Positions 16,339 to 26,317 are shown, numbered from the stretch's first letter. The stretch: 64,000 nt of DNA from Muribaculum sp. (GCA_023667055.1 JAMPAV010000001.1:559836-623835); one strand, 5' to 3'. A program made the numbers and translations. Notes: generated from the letters alone by a model not told the origin.

Positions 16339-17633
16339 TAATCTTTGACTACGATGAGATAATAGTTCTTTTTGCCACGCTGGGCGAGTATATATTTGTC
16401 GCCGAGGAGATGTTCCTTGCCTATTACGGAAGTCGGGTCGGTGAGCTTCACCTTATTGATGCTCACGCCATTGCCCTGTATCATTTTGCGGGCCTCACCC
16501 TTGGAGGGAAATACAGATGTCTTTTCAGCAAGGAAGTCGAGTGCCGGCACACCGGCCTCGATGTCGGCACGCGACACCTCAAAACGGGGTACACCTTCGA
16601 AGACATCAAGAAGTGTCTGTTCGTCAAGATTGTGCAGCTCTTCCACGGCACTGTTGCTGAATAGAATCTTGCTGGCAGCCACAGCGGCGTCGTAAGCCTC
16701 GCGGCCATGCACCATCACGGTGACTTCCTCGGCAAGTTTCTTCTGAAGCGGACGTAGTCCGGGGTCCTTGGCATGTTCTGCGGCGAGGTCCTCGATCTCC
16801 TCCTTGGTGAGGAATGTGAAGATCTTGAGGTATTTCTCAGCCTCAGCATCGCCCACGTTGAGCCAGAACTGATAGAATTTGTAGGGAGAGGTGTATCTTG
16901 CGTCAAGCCATACGTTGCCACTCTCCGTCTTGCCAAATTTGCCGCCGTCGGGTTTTGTGATGAGCGGACAGGTAAGAGCATAGACCTCACCGCCAAGCTT
17001 ACGGCGGATAAGTTCACCGCCTGTAGTGATGTTGCCCCATTGGTCGCTGCCACCGAGTTGGAGCTTGCACCCCTTTGTCTCATACAAGTGAAGGAAGTCA
17101 TAGCCCTGCAGCAGCTGGTATGTAAACTCCGTGAAACTCAGACCGTCGCGGGCTTCGCCGTTGAGACGTTTCTGCACTGATTCTTTGGCCATCATGTAGT
17201 TGACTGTGATATGCTTGCCAATCTCGCGCGCAAAGTCAAGGAATGAGAAGTCTTTCATCCAGTCGTAGTTGTTGACCATCTCTGCCTTGTTGGGAGCGTC
17301 ACTCTCGAAGTCAAGGAATTTGGAAAGCTGTGCCTTGATGGCCTCCTGGTTGTGGCGAAGTGTGGCCTCATCGAGAAGATTGCGTTCAGCACTCTTGCCG
17401 GATGGGTCGCCTATCATGCCTGTGGCACCGCCTACCAGGGCGATTGGCTTATGGCCGCAACGTTGGAAGTGGCGGAGCATCATCACGCCGCAAAGGTGTC
17501 CGATATGAAGAGAATCCGCTGTCGGGTCTATGCCGAGGTATGCGGTGGTCATCTCCTTGTTAAGTTGTTCTTCAGTACCCGGCATGACGGTGTGGATCAT
17601 GCCGCGCCATGTAAGTTCTTCTATGAAGTTCAT
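16338..17633 (-). CDS. tyrS: tyrosyl-tRNA synthetase
   Basis: 431 residues, a class I aminoacyl-tRNA synthetase charging tRNA-Tyr in the cytoplasm. The HIGH motif appears as LHIGHL (43-46), preceded by [28 protein letters not shown] is the tyrosine-binding part, GGSDQWGNI follows, and the KMSKS equivalent is KFGKT in [12 protein letters not shown]. The C-terminal 60 residues are an S4 RNA-binding domain ([17 protein letters not shown]). One-base overlap with downstream ruvB; a short simple AATTTTGAA spacer repeat separates it from the upstream M28 peptidase gene by 56 bases. Confidence 0.98.
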   Translation of the reverse strand: MNFIEELTWRGMIHTVMPGTEEQLNKEMTTAYLGIDPTADSLHIGHLCGVMMLRHFQRCGHKPIALVGGATGMIGDPSGKSAERNLLDEATLRHNQEAIKAQLSKFLDFESDAPNKAEMVNNYDWMKDFSFLDFAREIGKHITVNYMMAKESVQKRLNGEARDGLSFTEFTYQLLQGYDFLHLYETKGCKLQLGGSDQWGNITTGGELIRRKLGGEVYALTCPLITKPDGGKFGKTESGNVWLDARYTSPYKFYQFWLNVGDAEAEKYLKIFTFLTKEEIEDLAAEHAKDPGLRPLQKKLAEEVTVMVHGREAYDAAVAASKILFSNSAVEELHNLDEQTLLDVFEGVPRFEVSRADIEAGVPALDFLAEKTSVFPSKGEARKMIQGNGVSINKVKLTDPTSVIGKEHLLGDKYILAQRGKKNYYLIVVKD

Positions 17634-17645
17634 CGGTTTTGTATT

Positions 17646-17677
17646 ATTTTGAATTTTGAATTTTTGAATTTTGAATC
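17646..17677. repeat. ATTTTGAA spacer repeat
   Basis: ATTTTGAATTTTGAATTTTT then GAATTTTGAATC between the M28 peptidase gene and tyrS. The word is the reverse complement of the AATTCAAAATTC units in the 60-bp array at 7970-8122. Confidence 0.75.
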
Positions 17678-17689
17678 AAGTTGCAGTGC

Positions 17690-18670
17690 TTAGCGACGTA
17701 TGAAGGTCTCGAGCACTTCACCTACCGCGCCGAGGGTCGTTGGGGATATGGCCTCCATGTTGTCGCCGGTGGTGTGCCAGCCGGAGAAGAAGCCCTGACC
17801 TTCGCGGTAGTCGATTATATCGATTGCGGGTATTCCGGCCTTTATGAGTTCCACATGGTCATCATTTACCGCCGATCCTATTTTGTTGACAAACATTTCA
17901 CCATGGCCAAGCTGATTGCCTATGGTCCAAATTGCATCTGCAAGGTCGGGGTTTGCTTGCTGTGAGAAATATTCACGCATAAATGTGGCATCGGGAGCTC
18001 CTACCATGTCAACAAGTATGGCAGCTGTGGGCATATAGCGTTCCGATGGAAGATTCTGCGCAAAATATCTTGCTCCCATGGCCCAGCTCTCGTCATTGTT
18101 TTCTGTGCCCCAGTCTTCTGCGTCACATAGAAGTATGTCGATTCCTTTGGCAATGGAGTCCTGGTTTATTACTCTTGCAAGTTCAAGAAGCACACCTGCA
18201 CCGCTTGCGCCGTCATTGGCTCCGTCGATTGGGGCTTTGTGCATTGCGGGGTCGGGATCATTGTCGGCCCAAGGGCGTGTGTCCCAGTGTGCCAAAAGCA
18301 GGATGCGGTCTTCTTCTCCCGGGTTGAACCGGGCGAAAATATTGCGCATAGGAATCTTGACACCATCGAAAGTGGTCAGGGTTGTTTTCTGTTCGGACAC
18401 ATCAGCTCCCGTATCCCGCAGTTTGCCGACAAGCCAATCGCCGCATTGTGCGTGTGCATCCGAACCGGGCACACGGGGGCCGAACGCCACTTGCTTTGAC
18501 ACGTAGGCATACGCGCTGTCGGCAGAAAATTTTGTGGAAACAGATGATTGAGCTTCCTGCTGAACCGGCATTGTGTCTGAGGATTGCTTTTTGCTTGCAC
18601 CACATGCCATCAGAAGCGTGATTCCGAGTATTGACACCACAATATAACTTATAATATTTGATATACGCAT
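17690..18670 (-). CDS. M28 family peptidase / glutaminyl cyclase-like lipoprotein
   Basis: 326 residues. Lipobox LLMAC with Cys23 predicts a lipoprotein in the cell envelope. The zinc-enzyme core is present: LLLAHWDTRPW (His128, Asp130), DGANDGASGAGVLLE (Asp153), and LLCDAEDWG (Glu185, Asp186), then later NDDHVELIKAGIPAIDIIDY with the last His. This arrangement is shared by M28 aminopeptidases and bacterial/animal-type glutaminyl-peptide cyclotransferases; the HWDTRPWAD and DAEDWG strings favour the cyclase-like subgroup, which forms N-terminal pyroglutamate on secreted proteins in Bacteroidetes. Which activity it has cannot be settled from reading. A good promoter lies about 50 bases upstream. 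Confidence 0.85.
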   Translation of the reverse strand: MRISNIISYIVVSILGITLLMACGASKKQSSDTMPVQQEAQSSVSTKFSADSAYAYVSKQVAFGPRVPGSDAHAQCGDWLVGKLRDTGADVSEQKTTLTTFDGVKIPMRNIFARFNPGEEDRILLLAHWDTRPWADNDPDPAMHKAPIDGANDGASGAGVLLELARVINQDSIAKGIDILLCDAEDWGTENNDESWAMGARYFAQNLPSERYMPTAAILVDMVGAPDATFMREYFSQQANPDLADAIWTIGNQLGHGEMFVNKIGSAVNDDHVELIKAGIPAIDIIDYREGQGFFSGWHTTGDNMEAISPTTLGAVGEVLETFIRR

Positions 18671-18721
18671 AAGTTGATAATCTTATGAGGATTCATATTT
18701 TTAAGGAGTGATTTGAAACCA

Positions 18722-18752
18722 CAAAATTACAAAAAAAAATACAGATTTCAAA
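18722..18752 (-). promoter_or_regulatory. promoter of the M28 peptidase gene
   Basis: Minus strand TTTG (18752-18749), 19 bases, TAATTTTG (18729-18722), fully matching the Bacteroidetes consensus; the ATG follows after about 50 bases. Confidence 0.75.
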
Positions 18753-18762
18753 ATAAAGAAAA

Positions 18763-18784
18763 TAGGCCGATTCACATCGGCCTA
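18763..18784 (-). terminator. hairpin terminator upstream of the M28 promoter
   Basis: TAGGCCGA / TCGGCCTA perfect 8-bp stem around 6 bases; on the minus strand it is followed by TTTTCTTTATTTT. It is the second terminator after pgi, so it may end a separate short transcript coming from 18785-18980. Confidence 0.7.
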
Positions 18785-18870
18785 AATTTCGCTAATTCAA
18801 ACAACAATAACAACTTTTTCAGAACGCTTATAGCAATAACTAATCAATCTAATCTAATCAATCTTTGGTT

Positions 18871-18930
18871 GTAACTCTCGGGTTGCTCCGTCTCTTTCAG
18901 ACTTGCAACCCGATTGTCTTTCCGAGTTAC
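18871..18930. ncRNA. candidate structured RNA element between pgi and M28 peptidase genes
   Basis: GTAACTC (18871-18877) pairs exactly with GAGTTAC (18924-18930); directly inside, TCGGGTTGC (18878-18886) pairs exactly with GCAACCCGA (18905-18913); and the apical part can pair GTCT/AGAC. A 10-base one-sided bulge separates the two long stems. The region lies between two terminators on the minus strand, so a short RNA of about 180-200 nt is possible. The strand is not determined, and no known riboswitch or RNA family was recognised. Confidence 0.4.
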
Positions 18931-18984
18931 GATAATTAAACGCGCGAGTCATATCTAAGGTTCACTTTTTTAATGAAAAAAATC

Positions 18985-19023
18985 AAAAAAAATTCCTCAA
19001 AGTTTTTTAAAACTTTGAGGAAT
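18985..19023 (-). terminator. terminator of pgi
   Basis: ATTCCTCAAAGTTTT / AAAACTTTGAGGAAT, a 15-bp perfect stem, followed on the minus strand by seven or more T residues. It starts 23 bases past the pgi stop. Confidence 0.9.
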
Positions 19024-19046
19024 ATTGATTATCAGATGTTTGAATA

Positions 19047-20393
19047 TTATTTTTTTAGACGGGCACGGATTGCTTCAGTCTCTTTTTCATAGCCCGGTTT
19101 GCCAAGCAGAGCAAACATATTTTTCTTGTAAGCCTCCACGCCCGGCTGGTTGAATGGATTCACGCCAAGCATATATCCTGAAATGCCGCATGCTTTCTCG
19201 AAGAAGTAGATGAGGGCACCGAGAGTGTATTCCTCCAGGCGGTTGATCTCAATCTTGATGTTGGGCACGCCGCCATCCACATGGGCAAGCATGGTGCCGA
19301 GTTCAGCATTTTTATTGACCTCATCCACTCTCTTGCCGGCAAGGAAGTTGAGTCCGTCGAGGTTCTGGTCGTCGGTGGGGATGATTTTCTCGCGGGTCGG
19401 TTCCTTGACGGAAATCACGGTCTCGAAGATAGTGCGCTCACCATCCTGAATCCACTGGCCCATGGAGTGAAGGTCGGTGGTGAAATCAACACTTGCCGGG
19501 AAAATGCCCTTGCCATCCTTGCCTTCGCTCTCGCCATAAAGCTGTTTCCACCATTCTGCAAAGTAGTGTAGTTTCGGATTGAAATTGGCAAGAATCTCGA
19601 TTTTCTTTCCGCTTGCATAGAGGGCGTTGCGCATACGTGCGTATGTTTCCGAAATATTGTCGGGACCGGCCTCTTTTGTGTCTTTTTCCATATCAGCAGC
19701 ACCGGCCACAAGTTTGCAGATATCGAAACCGGCTACTGCAATGGGGAGAAGTCCTACGGGAGTGAGCACAGAGAAGCGGCCTCCAACATTGTCGGGAATT
19801 ATGTATGTCTCATAACCTTCCTGAGTGGCGAGAGTGCGGAGAGCACCCTTCTTTGCGTCGGTGACGGCCACGATGAGGTCTTTGGCGGCTGCTTTGCCAA
19901 TCTGAGCCTCGAGCTGTTCCTTGAGTAGGCGGAAGGCTATGGCGGGTTCGGTGGTGGTACCGGATTTGGATATGACCACGATACCGAATTTCTTATCCTT
20001 CAGGAAATCCTGAAGTTCAGCCATGTATTCCTCACCTATGTTTTGGCCAGCATACAGCACTTTTGCATGTTTGGGCGAGGGCTCATTTATGAAGTCGGCG
20101 AAGTTGTTGCTGAGTGCTGAGATGACAGCCTTTGCTCCGAGATAGCTGCCACCAATGCCGATGCAGACCACATAGTCGCAGTTGGCTTTCAGACGGTCGG
20201 CCGTCTTGTTGATGCTCTCAAGAAGAGCCGGGTCCATTGTGGAGGGGAGGTTGACCCAACCCAGGAAGTCGTTGCCGGCTGCACGGCCGGTGTTTACGTC
20301 TGTGATGGCCTCCACGGCTGCATTCTCATTGTCGGCCAATTGTTTTTCGGCAAAAAACTTGGCGTTGGTGATGTCTAAAGTGATATTTTTCAT
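19047..20393 (-). CDS. pgi: glucose-6-phosphate isomerase
   Basis: 448 residues, the shorter bacterial form (Bacillus-like) as is usual in Bacteroidales. It interconverts glucose-6-phosphate and fructose-6-phosphate in the cytoplasm. Visible features: [16 protein letters not shown] (about 79-94), [14 protein letters not shown] (sugar-phosphate loop), [14 protein letters not shown] (PGI signature 1 type), [21 protein letters not shown] with the catalytic His, and the final [19 protein letters not shown] with the conserved Lys. It is followed by a strong terminator. It lies 76 bases after gpsA in the same direction; the gap contains a short AATGACAT repeat. Confidence 0.98.
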   Translation of the reverse strand: MKNITLDITNAKFFAEKQLADNENAAVEAITDVNTGRAAGNDFLGWVNLPSTMDPALLESINKTADRLKANCDYVVCIGIGGSYLGAKAVISALSNNFADFINEPSPKHAKVLYAGQNIGEEYMAELQDFLKDKKFGIVVISKSGTTTEPAIAFRLLKEQLEAQIGKAAAKDLIVAVTDAKKGALRTLATQEGYETYIIPDNVGGRFSVLTPVGLLPIAVAGFDICKLVAGAADMEKDTKEAGPDNISETYARMRNALYASGKKIEILANFNPKLHYFAEWWKQLYGESEGKDGKGIFPASVDFTTDLHSMGQWIQDGERTIFETVISVKEPTREKIIPTDDQNLDGLNFLAGKRVDEVNKNAELGTMLAHVDGGVPNIKIEINRLEEYTLGALIYFFEKACGISGYMLGVNPFNQPGVEAYKKNMFALLGKPGYEKETEAIRARLKK

Positions 20394-20415
20394 GTTATTT
20401 CTAAATTATTAAATT

Positions 20416-20462
20416 TCTATTTGTCATTATGTCAAAATGACATATTGTCAAAATGACATGAT
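20416..20462. repeat. TGTCATTTTGACAT spacer repeat
   Basis: TTTGTCATTATGTCAAAATG then ACATATTGTCAAAATGACAT between gpsA and pgi: short inverted ATGTCA/TGACAT words. A similar TTTGTCATTTCGTCATTTTA lies at 50218-50270 between the MFS and C1 peptidase genes. Confidence 0.7.
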
Positions 20463-20469
20463 TTGATTG

Positions 20470-21474
20470 TCAGGCGAATGTCTCGGCAAGGGCTTTCATG
20501 GCTCTGCGGGCATTGACACCTCCATATAGCACACTGTGCACCATATTGAGAATCGGCATCTGCACATGAAGACCTTCCCGGCTGTTGATCTCATATATAC
20601 ACTTAGTGCCATAATATCCCTCTGCCACCATGCTCATTTCCATCATTGCCACCTTCACACTGTAGCCCTTGCCAATCATTGAGCCGAAGTTGTGGTTGCG
20701 CGAAAAACGGCTGTAGGCAGTGACAAGCAGGTCGCCAAGATAAGCCGAAAGGTCAATGTCGCGGGGCATCGGAGCGATCGTATCTACAAATTTGCGCATC
20801 TCGCGGATGGAGTTGCTGACAAGCATTGCCATGAAGTTGTCGCCCGATTTCATACCGTTGACCATTCCGGCAGCAATGGCATATACATTTTTCAGCACGG
20901 CTGCATACTCAATGCCATCCACATCGTCGGAGATTATGGTCTTCATGCGTGCCGAGGCAAGAAGTGCCGCAAAAGCACGTGCCTTATCCACATCGCGGCA
21001 ACCAATTGTGAGATAACTCAGACGCTCAAGAGCCACCTCCTCGGCATGACACGGTCCGCCGATGACAAGCATATTGTTGCGGTCAACACCCCTGTCCTGT
21101 TCCAGATAGTCTGTAATAATCATATTCCGGTCAGGCACAATGCCCTTCACCGCAGAAACCATATTCTTGCCCGAAAGATCGACTGTCAGCTTACTGAACT
21201 CAGGCAGGAAGTAAGGTGACGGCATTGCCACGACAAGAGTGTCGGCGGCAGATGCCACCTCATTGATATCTGCAGAGAAATCTATGCGGTCGATCTCAAA
21301 ACTGACATCGGTAAGGTAAGAAGGATTGTGTCCCGTCTTGCGAAACTCATCTATCTTGTCCTCGCTGCGCATATACCACCCGATACGGTCGCAGTTTTTA
21401 AGCAGCAGTTTGGCGAGGGCGGTAGCCCAGCTGCCCCCTCCCAATACTGCAACTTTTCCTAAGTCGTAGTTCAT
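20470..21474 (-). CDS. gpsA: NAD(P)-dependent glycerol-3-phosphate dehydrogenase
   Basis: 334 residues. It reduces dihydroxyacetone phosphate to sn-glycerol-3-phosphate, the backbone of phospholipids. The Rossmann motif is VAVLGGGSWATALAKLLL at 8-25; AVKGIVPD and IGGPCHAEEVALERLSYLTI are the substrate-binding region; YAAVLKNVYAIAAGMVNGMK contains the catalytic Lys; LGDLLVTAYSRFSRNHNFGS is the conserved DlxxTc-like helix of the C-terminal domain, here somewhat divergent. It sits between lysS (75-base gap with a GCACAATG repeat) and pgi in a same-strand run. Confidence 0.96.
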   Translation of the reverse strand: MNYDLGKVAVLGGGSWATALAKLLLKNCDRIGWYMRSEDKIDEFRKTGHNPSYLTDVSFEIDRIDFSADINEVASAADTLVVAMPSPYFLPEFSKLTVDLSGKNMVSAVKGIVPDRNMIITDYLEQDRGVDRNNMLVIGGPCHAEEVALERLSYLTIGCRDVDKARAFAALLASARMKTIISDDVDGIEYAAVLKNVYAIAAGMVNGMKSGDNFMAMLVSNSIREMRKFVDTIAPMPRDIDLSAYLGDLLVTAYSRFSRNHNFGSMIGKGYSVKVAMMEMSMVAEGYYGTKCIYEINSREGLHVQMPILNMVHSVLYGGVNARRAMKALAETFA

Positions 21475-21483
21475 TTCAAAAAT

Positions 21484-21545
21484 TCACAATGCACAATGCA
21501 CAATGCGCAATCAAATTTTGACGAGCTGTGCACAATGCTGAATCA
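21484..21545. repeat. GCACAATG spacer repeat between lysS and gpsA
   Basis: CACAATGCACAATGCACAAT then GCGCAAT, and further GTGCACAATGCTGAATCAAC: the same word family as at 9107-9166 and 15211-15240. Confidence 0.8.
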
Positions 21546-21549
21546 ACAA

Positions 21550-23103
21550 TTAGTTCTTTTCTTCAGAAGAATCTTCCTCTTCCGCCTTCACCTGCTTCTT
21601 TTCAGGACGCATCTGAGGGAAGAACAATACTTCCTGGATTGCGGTCTGACCGGTCATCAGCATTGTAAGCCGGTCCATGCCAATGCCGAGACCCGATGTG
21701 GGGGGCATACCATATTCAAGAGCCCTTACGAAATCATGGTCGATGATCATGGCTTCGTCATCACCCTTGTCGGCGAGGTTCATCTGATCCACAAAACGCT
21801 CATATTGGTCGATGGGGTCGTTGAGCTCCGAATAGGCGTTGCACAGTTCCTTTCCATTGACCATAAGCTCGAATCGTTCGGTGAGCTCCGGATTGTCGCG
21901 GTGCTTCTTGGTGAGAGGCGACATCTCGATGGGATAGTCTGTGATGAACGTAGGCTGGATATATGTGCCCTCGCACTTCTCGCCAAATATCTCATCGATG
22001 AGCTTGCCCTTGCCCCAGCTTTTATCGACCTCGATTTTTGCTTCCTTGCAGAATGCACGGAGTTCCTCCTCGCTCTTGCCGGTGATATCGAAACCGGTGT
22101 GTTCCTTTATGGCTTCGGTCATGCTCACCCGGCGGAAAGGAGCCTTGAACGACACCACATTGTCGCCAATCTGCACATCGGTGGTGCCATTGACATCCAT
22201 GCAAATCTTCTCGAGCATGTTCTCCACGAATTTCATCATCCAGTTGTAGTCTTTGTAGGCCACATATACCTCCATGCAGGTAAACTCCGGATTATGGTTG
22301 CGGTCCATGCCTTCATTGCGGAAGTCTTTGGCAAACTCATAGACGCCGTCGAAACCGCCTACAATGAGACGTTTCAGATAAAGCTCATTCGCAATGCGAA
22401 GATAAAGGGGTATGTCGAGGGCATTGTGGTGAGTGATGAATGGACGCGCTGCTGCTCCACCCGGAATTGCCTGTAGTATAGGGGTCTCCACTTCCATGAG
22501 TCCGTGGTCGTTGAAATACTGGCGCATGGAGTTGAAAATCTTGTTGCGCTTGATGAATATTTCCTTCACTTTGGGGTTTACCACAAGGTCAACATAACGC
22601 TGACGATAGCGCTGCTCGGGATCGGTGAACGCATCGTAGGCTTTGCCGTCTTTCATCTTCACCATCGGGAGAGGGCGCAAGCTCTTGCTGAGCACCGTGA
22701 TTTCCCGGGCGTGGATTGTGATTTCCCCCATCTGTGTGCGGAATACAAACCCCTTTACGCCTATGAAGTCGCCGATGTCAAGGAGTTTTTTGAAAACCAC
22801 ATTATACATGTCCTTGTCCTCACCCGGACAAAGATCGTCGCGGCTTACATACACCTGGATGCGTCCATCGGCATCCTGAAGTTCCATAAAGGAGGCTTTG
22901 CCCATGATGCGGCGGCTCATGATGCGGCCCGCCACGCTGACCTCGCGCTGCGGCTCGTCGTCCTTGAAATTCTCCTTGATTTCTTTGCTGTGCCCGGTGA
23001 CAACGTATTCAGCTGCCGGATAGGGTTCGATACCACGGTTGCGGAGGGCCTGCATACTGTTGCGGCGTACCACTTCCTGTTCGCTCAATTCCTGATTTGC
23101 CAT
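21550..23103 (-). CDS. lysS: lysyl-tRNA synthetase, class II
   Basis: 517 residues as read; an OB-fold anticodon domain (about 55-160, with [20 protein letters not shown]) leads to the class II catalytic core: RYVDLV, motif 1 region [20 protein letters not shown], motif 2 [20 protein letters not shown] and motif 3 [15 protein letters not shown]. It charges tRNA-Lys in the cytoplasm. The last 15 residues ([12 protein letters not shown]) are an acidic tail. A promoter-like TATATTTG lies about 76 bases upstream. First gene of the lysS-gpsA-pgi run. Confidence 0.98.
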   Translation of the reverse strand: MANQELSEQEVVRRNSMQALRNRGIEPYPAAEYVVTGHSKEIKENFKDDEPQREVSVAGRIMSRRIMGKASFMELQDADGRIQVYVSRDDLCPGEDKDMYNVVFKKLLDIGDFIGVKGFVFRTQMGEITIHAREITVLSKSLRPLPMVKMKDGKAYDAFTDPEQRYRQRYVDLVVNPKVKEIFIKRNKIFNSMRQYFNDHGLMEVETPILQAIPGGAAARPFITHHNALDIPLYLRIANELYLKRLIVGGFDGVYEFAKDFRNEGMDRNHNPEFTCMEVYVAYKDYNWMMKFVENMLEKICMDVNGTTDVQIGDNVVSFKAPFRRVSMTEAIKEHTGFDITGKSEEELRAFCKEAKIEVDKSWGKGKLIDEIFGEKCEGTYIQPTFITDYPIEMSPLTKKHRDNPELTERFELMVNGKELCNAYSELNDPIDQYERFVDQMNLADKGDDEAMIIDHDFVRALEYGMPPTSGLGIGMDRLTMLMTGQTAIQEVLFFPQMRPEKKQVKAEEEDSSEEKN

Positions 23104-23178
23104 TTCTATTTGGGTATATTGGTTTTTTTATTTGTAGTTGTTATTAATGATGTGCATCATGAAATGCTCATCAATTTG

Positions 23179-23186
23179 CAAATATA
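23179..23186 (-). promoter_or_regulatory. lysS promoter -7 element
   Basis: TATATTTG on the minus strand (23186-23179) fits TAnnTTTG. A -33 TTG lies about 22 bases further (23211-23209). Between it and the ATG is a palindrome ATGATGTGCATCAT (23147-23160) that could form a leader hairpin. Confidence 0.55.
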
Positions 23187-23270
23187 GCGAAAATTTTTGA
23201 ATCCACATCAAGAATATCGTTATTTATGAATTTTTTTGAGAAAACCACTCTTTTTTAATTGGATTTTGAC

Positions 23271-23278
23271 TAAATTTG
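23271..23278 (+). promoter_or_regulatory. tsaE promoter -7 element
   Basis: TAAATTTG followed by CA, 22 bases before the tsaE ATG, so the leader would be only about 15 nt. No clear -33 element at the expected distance. Confidence 0.5.
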
Positions 23279-23300
23279 CACTTCAAAACCAAATATACCA

Positions 23301-23723
23301 ATGACACAAATACAGATTAACAGTATTGACGATATCGATAAGGCAGCGGTGCGTTTGCTTGATGTGATAGGAGAGAGGAAGATAATAGCCCTGTGTGGCA
23401 AGATGGGAGTCGGGAAAACAACTCTCACGGCGGCATTGATGCGGGCGTTGCAAATGGATGATGAGGCATCGTCGCCGACATTTGCCATAGTCAATGAATA
23501 CCATTCCGAAAAGACGGGACAGACTGTGTATCATTTCGATTTCTATAGATTGGAGTCGGCGGCGGAGGCATTGGAAATAGGGGTGGAGGATTACTGGGAC
23601 AGCGGCAACCTTTGCCTTATGGAGTGGACTGAAAATATCGAGGATATTCTCCCCGGGGATACATTGTTTGTCGATATAACAGAATCGGATTCCGGTGTGC
23701 GCGAGTTGACAATACATGATTGA
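23301..23723 (+). CDS. tsaE: tRNA threonylcarbamoyladenosine biosynthesis ATPase TsaE
   Basis: 140 residues, normal for TsaE. It is the P-loop ATPase that works with TsaD and TsaB to make t6A37 in ANN-decoding tRNAs. Walker A is GKMGVGKTT at 33-41, then SSPTFAIVNEY (switch-type loop), YHFDFYRLES and the LCLMEWTENIEDILP segment with the conserved W/E. The ATG at 23301 is 22 bases after a -7 element. The next gene birA follows after 38 bases, so they are likely one operon. tcdA, which modifies t6A further, is also in this window at 59152-59886. Confidence 0.95.
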   Translation: MTQIQINSIDDIDKAAVRLLDVIGERKIIALCGKMGVGKTTLTAALMRALQMDDEASSPTFAIVNEYHSEKTGQTVYHFDFYRLESAAEALEIGVEDYWDSGNLCLMEWTENIEDILPGDTLFVDITESDSGVRELTIHD

Positions 23724-23761
23724 AATTGTCGGTCATTACTGATAGGTAACTGTTTGAACTT

Positions 23762-24499
23762 ATGAAAATCATAAAGTTGGAGGAAGTGGATTCCACAAAC
23801 TCCTATCTGCAGAGGGAAGCTTCAAGTATCAAAGAGAATGTTATGGTGCTGGCCCGTTGTCAGACGGCCGGCCGAGGACAACGGGGCAATGGCTGGGAGT
23901 CGGCACCGGGTGAAAACCTGACATTCTCAGTGTTGTATCATCCCGGTTCTTTTCGGGCGATCGACCAATTCTCCATTTCGGAGGCTACCTCTCTTGCTGT
24001 CGTGGATTTGCTGTCGATCCATGGTGTAAATGCTAAGGTGAAATGGCCTAATGACATATATGTTGGCGACAAAAAGATTTGCGGTATATTGATTCATAAT
24101 ACTCTGATGGGTAGTGATATATCGTATTCCATATTAGGGGTTGGCATAAATATAAACCAGACAGAGTTTGTCAGCGATGCGCCAAATCCGGTGTCGTTGA
24201 AACAACTGACGGGCTATACCTACGATCTCGAAGTGTTGACGACAGAGATGGTGTCAAAACTTGAATGCCGGCTTGAGATGATCTGCGGATTGCGTAATCG
24301 ATCGCTTCTTCACGATGAATATGTTTGCAATCTTTGGCGGGGAGACGCATCTTTCCATCCTTTTTGCGATGCGTCAACCGGAGCAATGTTTGAGGCATGC
24401 ATTGATAATATTGATTCCGAGGGGGTGTTGACTTTGAAACTCCGTGACGGATCCACACGCTGTTATAGGTTTAAAGAAGTGTCATTTGTGCTTGAATAA
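23762..24499 (+). CDS. birA: biotin-[acetyl-CoA-carboxylase] ligase
   Basis: 245 residues with only the catalytic and C-terminal domains: no N-terminal HTH, so a monofunctional ligase and not a repressor. It activates biotin to biotinyl-AMP and attaches it to a lysine of carboxylase carrier domains. DSTNSYL (10-16) and GRGQRGNGW (37-45, adenylate-binding loop) are clear, followed by KWPNDIYVGDKKICGILI with the catalytic Lys and YSILGVGININQTEF. The C-terminal SH3-like part (about 195-245) is weakly conserved. It lies 38 bases after tsaE. Confidence 0.95.
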   Translation: MKIIKLEEVDSTNSYLQREASSIKENVMVLARCQTAGRGQRGNGWESAPGENLTFSVLYHPGSFRAIDQFSISEATSLAVVDLLSIHGVNAKVKWPNDIYVGDKKICGILIHNTLMGSDISYSILGVGININQTEFVSDAPNPVSLKQLTGYTYDLEVLTTEMVSKLECRLEMICGLRNRSLLHDEYVCNLWRGDASFHPFCDASTGAMFEACIDNIDSEGVLTLKLRDGSTRCYRFKEVSFVLE

Positions 24500-24561
24500 A
24501 GGCAGGTGGGCTATAAAATCTATTAATATTTCCTTTTTTTAGATAAATTTGTCGGATTTGA

Positions 24562-24593
24562 TTTGTCTAAATGCTAAATTTTATGTAATTTTG
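24562..24593 (+). promoter_or_regulatory. pckA promoter
   Basis: TTTG (24562-24565), 20 bases, TAATTTTG (24586-24593): full match to the Bacteroidetes promoter. The leader to the ATG is about 90 nt. Confidence 0.8.
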
Positions 24594-24687
24594 TTGCGAA
24601 AAACGCACTGTGGTTGTTATATCATTGGCAACTATCAGTCCAAGAAATAAATAATTAAGTACAACCCAATAATATCTTACTGACAAT

Positions 24688-26289
24688 ATGGCAGAGTTAG
24701 ATTTGTCCCGCTATGGGATCACAGGGGTGAAAAAAATCATTCACAACCCCAGCTACGATCAGCTTTTTATCGAAGAAACCAAACCGGGTCTTGAAGGCTA
24801 CGAAAAGGGTATCCCTACAAGCCTTGGCGCAATCGACGTATTCACCGGCGTATATACCGGCCGTTCACCTAAAGACAAATATCTCGTGAAGGATGCCACC
24901 ACAGAAAACACTGTATGGTGGAACACTCCCGAATACCCTAACGACAACAAGCCTATCACCACTGAAGTTTGGAAAGAGCTTAAGAAGATTGCAATCGACG
25001 AGCTCAACAACAAAGACCTTTTCGTTGTTGACCTCTTCTGCGGCGCAAACCCCGCAACTCGCCTTAAAGTGCGTTTCATCGTTGAGGTGGCATGGCAGGC
25101 TCACTTCGTGACCAACATGTTCATCCGTCCTACCGAGGAAGAACTCAAGGACTTCGAACCTGATTTCGTGGTTTACAATGCTTCCAAGGCAAAAGTTGAA
25201 AACTACAAGGAACTCGGCATCAACTCCGAAACTTGCATCGCTTTCAACATCACCGACAAGGAACAGGTGATCATCAACACATGGTATGGCGGCGAAATGA
25301 AGAAGGGTATGTTCTCTATGATGAACTACTTCAACCCTCTCCGTGGCATCGCTTCAATGCACTGCTCCGCAAACACCAACATGGAAGAGACCAGCACAGC
25401 CATCTTCTTCGGTCTTTCCGGCACAGGCAAAACCACACTTTCCACCGACCCGAAGCGTAAACTCATCGGCGACGACGAGCACGGCTGGGACGACAACGGT
25501 GTCTTCAACTATGAGGGCGGTTGCTACGCAAAGGTTATCAACCTTGACAAGGAAAGCGAACCCGATATCTACAACGCAATCAAGCGTGACGCACTTCTTG
25601 AGAACGTGACAGTTCACGACGGCGTTTGCGACTTCGCTGACAAGAGCGTGACAGAAAACACACGTGTTTCCTATCCTATCTATCACATCAAGAACATCGT
25701 TCGCCCCGTTTCCAAGGGTCCGGCTGCTGACCAGGTCATCTTCCTGAGCGCAGACGCATTCGGAGTGCTTCCTCCGGTATCTATCCTTAACGACGAGCAG
25801 ACCAAGTATTACTTCCTCAGCGGCTTCACCGCTAAACTCGCCGGCACAGAACGTGGCATCACAGAGCCGACTCCGACATTCTCCGCTTGCTTCGGTGCAG
25901 CATTCCTAAGCCTGCACCCGACCAAATATGGAGAAGAACTCGTGAAGCGTATGAACCAGAGCGGTGCTAAGGCATATCTCGTAAACACCGGCTGGAACGG
26001 CACAGGCAAGCGTATCTCAATCCGCGACACACGTGGCATCATCGACGCTATCCTCGACGGCAGTATCCTGAAGGCTCCTACAAAGACTATCCCTTACTTC
26101 GATTTCGTAGTTCCTACAGAACTTCCCGGTGTTGACCCGAAGATCCTTGATCCGCGCGACACATACGCCGATCCCGCAGAATGGAACAAGAAGGCCGAAG
26201 ACCTCGCAGCTCGCTTCATCAAGAACTTCAAGAAGTTCGAGCACAACGAAGCAGGCAAGGCTCTCGTAGCAGCTGGCCCGAAGCTCTAA
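24688..26289 (+). CDS. pckA: phosphoenolpyruvate carboxykinase (ATP)
   Basis: 533 residues. Interconverts oxaloacetate and PEP with ATP/ADP; in Bacteroidales it often runs toward oxaloacetate as the carbon-fixing step of the succinate pathway. Key features: [13 protein letters not shown] near the start (Arg for substrate binding), [13 protein letters not shown] kinase-1a P-loop around 245-257, the metal-binding region [20 protein letters not shown], and RVSYPIYHI plus the adenine-binding [11 protein letters not shown] later. Codon choice is strongly biased to C-ending codons (AAC, GAC, TTC), unlike neighbours, typical of a highly expressed gene. It has its own promoter and a strong terminator. 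Confidence 0.98.
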   Translation: MAELDLSRYGITGVKKIIHNPSYDQLFIEETKPGLEGYEKGIPTSLGAIDVFTGVYTGRSPKDKYLVKDATTENTVWWNTPEYPNDNKPITTEVWKELKKIAIDELNNKDLFVVDLFCGANPATRLKVRFIVEVAWQAHFVTNMFIRPTEEELKDFEPDFVVYNASKAKVENYKELGINSETCIAFNITDKEQVIINTWYGGEMKKGMFSMMNYFNPLRGIASMHCSANTNMEETSTAIFFGLSGTGKTTLSTDPKRKLIGDDEHGWDDNGVFNYEGGCYAKVINLDKESEPDIYNAIKRDALLENVTVHDGVCDFADKSVTENTRVSYPIYHIKNIVRPVSKGPAADQVIFLSADAFGVLPPVSILNDEQTKYYFLSGFTAKLAGTERGITEPTPTFSACFGAAFLSLHPTKYGEELVKRMNQSGAKAYLVNTGWNGTGKRISIRDTRGIIDAILDGSILKAPTKTIPYFDFVVPTELPGVDPKILDPRDTYADPAEWNKKAEDLAARFIKNFKKFEHNEAGKALVAAGPKL

Positions 26290-26317
26290 TAGACGTAAAT
26301 TTACCGACATATATACG

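Larger units (their letters stand above)
18671..19046. other. spacer with promoter, two terminators and a structured element
   Basis: 376 bases with no protein gene: M28 promoter (18722-18752), hairpin terminator (18763-18784), a strong three-part stem-loop (18871-18930) and the pgi terminator (18985-19023). Confidence 0.6.

Noticed and set aside
22504-23187. 227-codon frame antisense to lysS, and similar long antisense frames at 15298-16341 (ruvB) and 21496-22476
   Set aside because: Shadows caused by codon bias of the true genes on the minus strand; no domains recognised.
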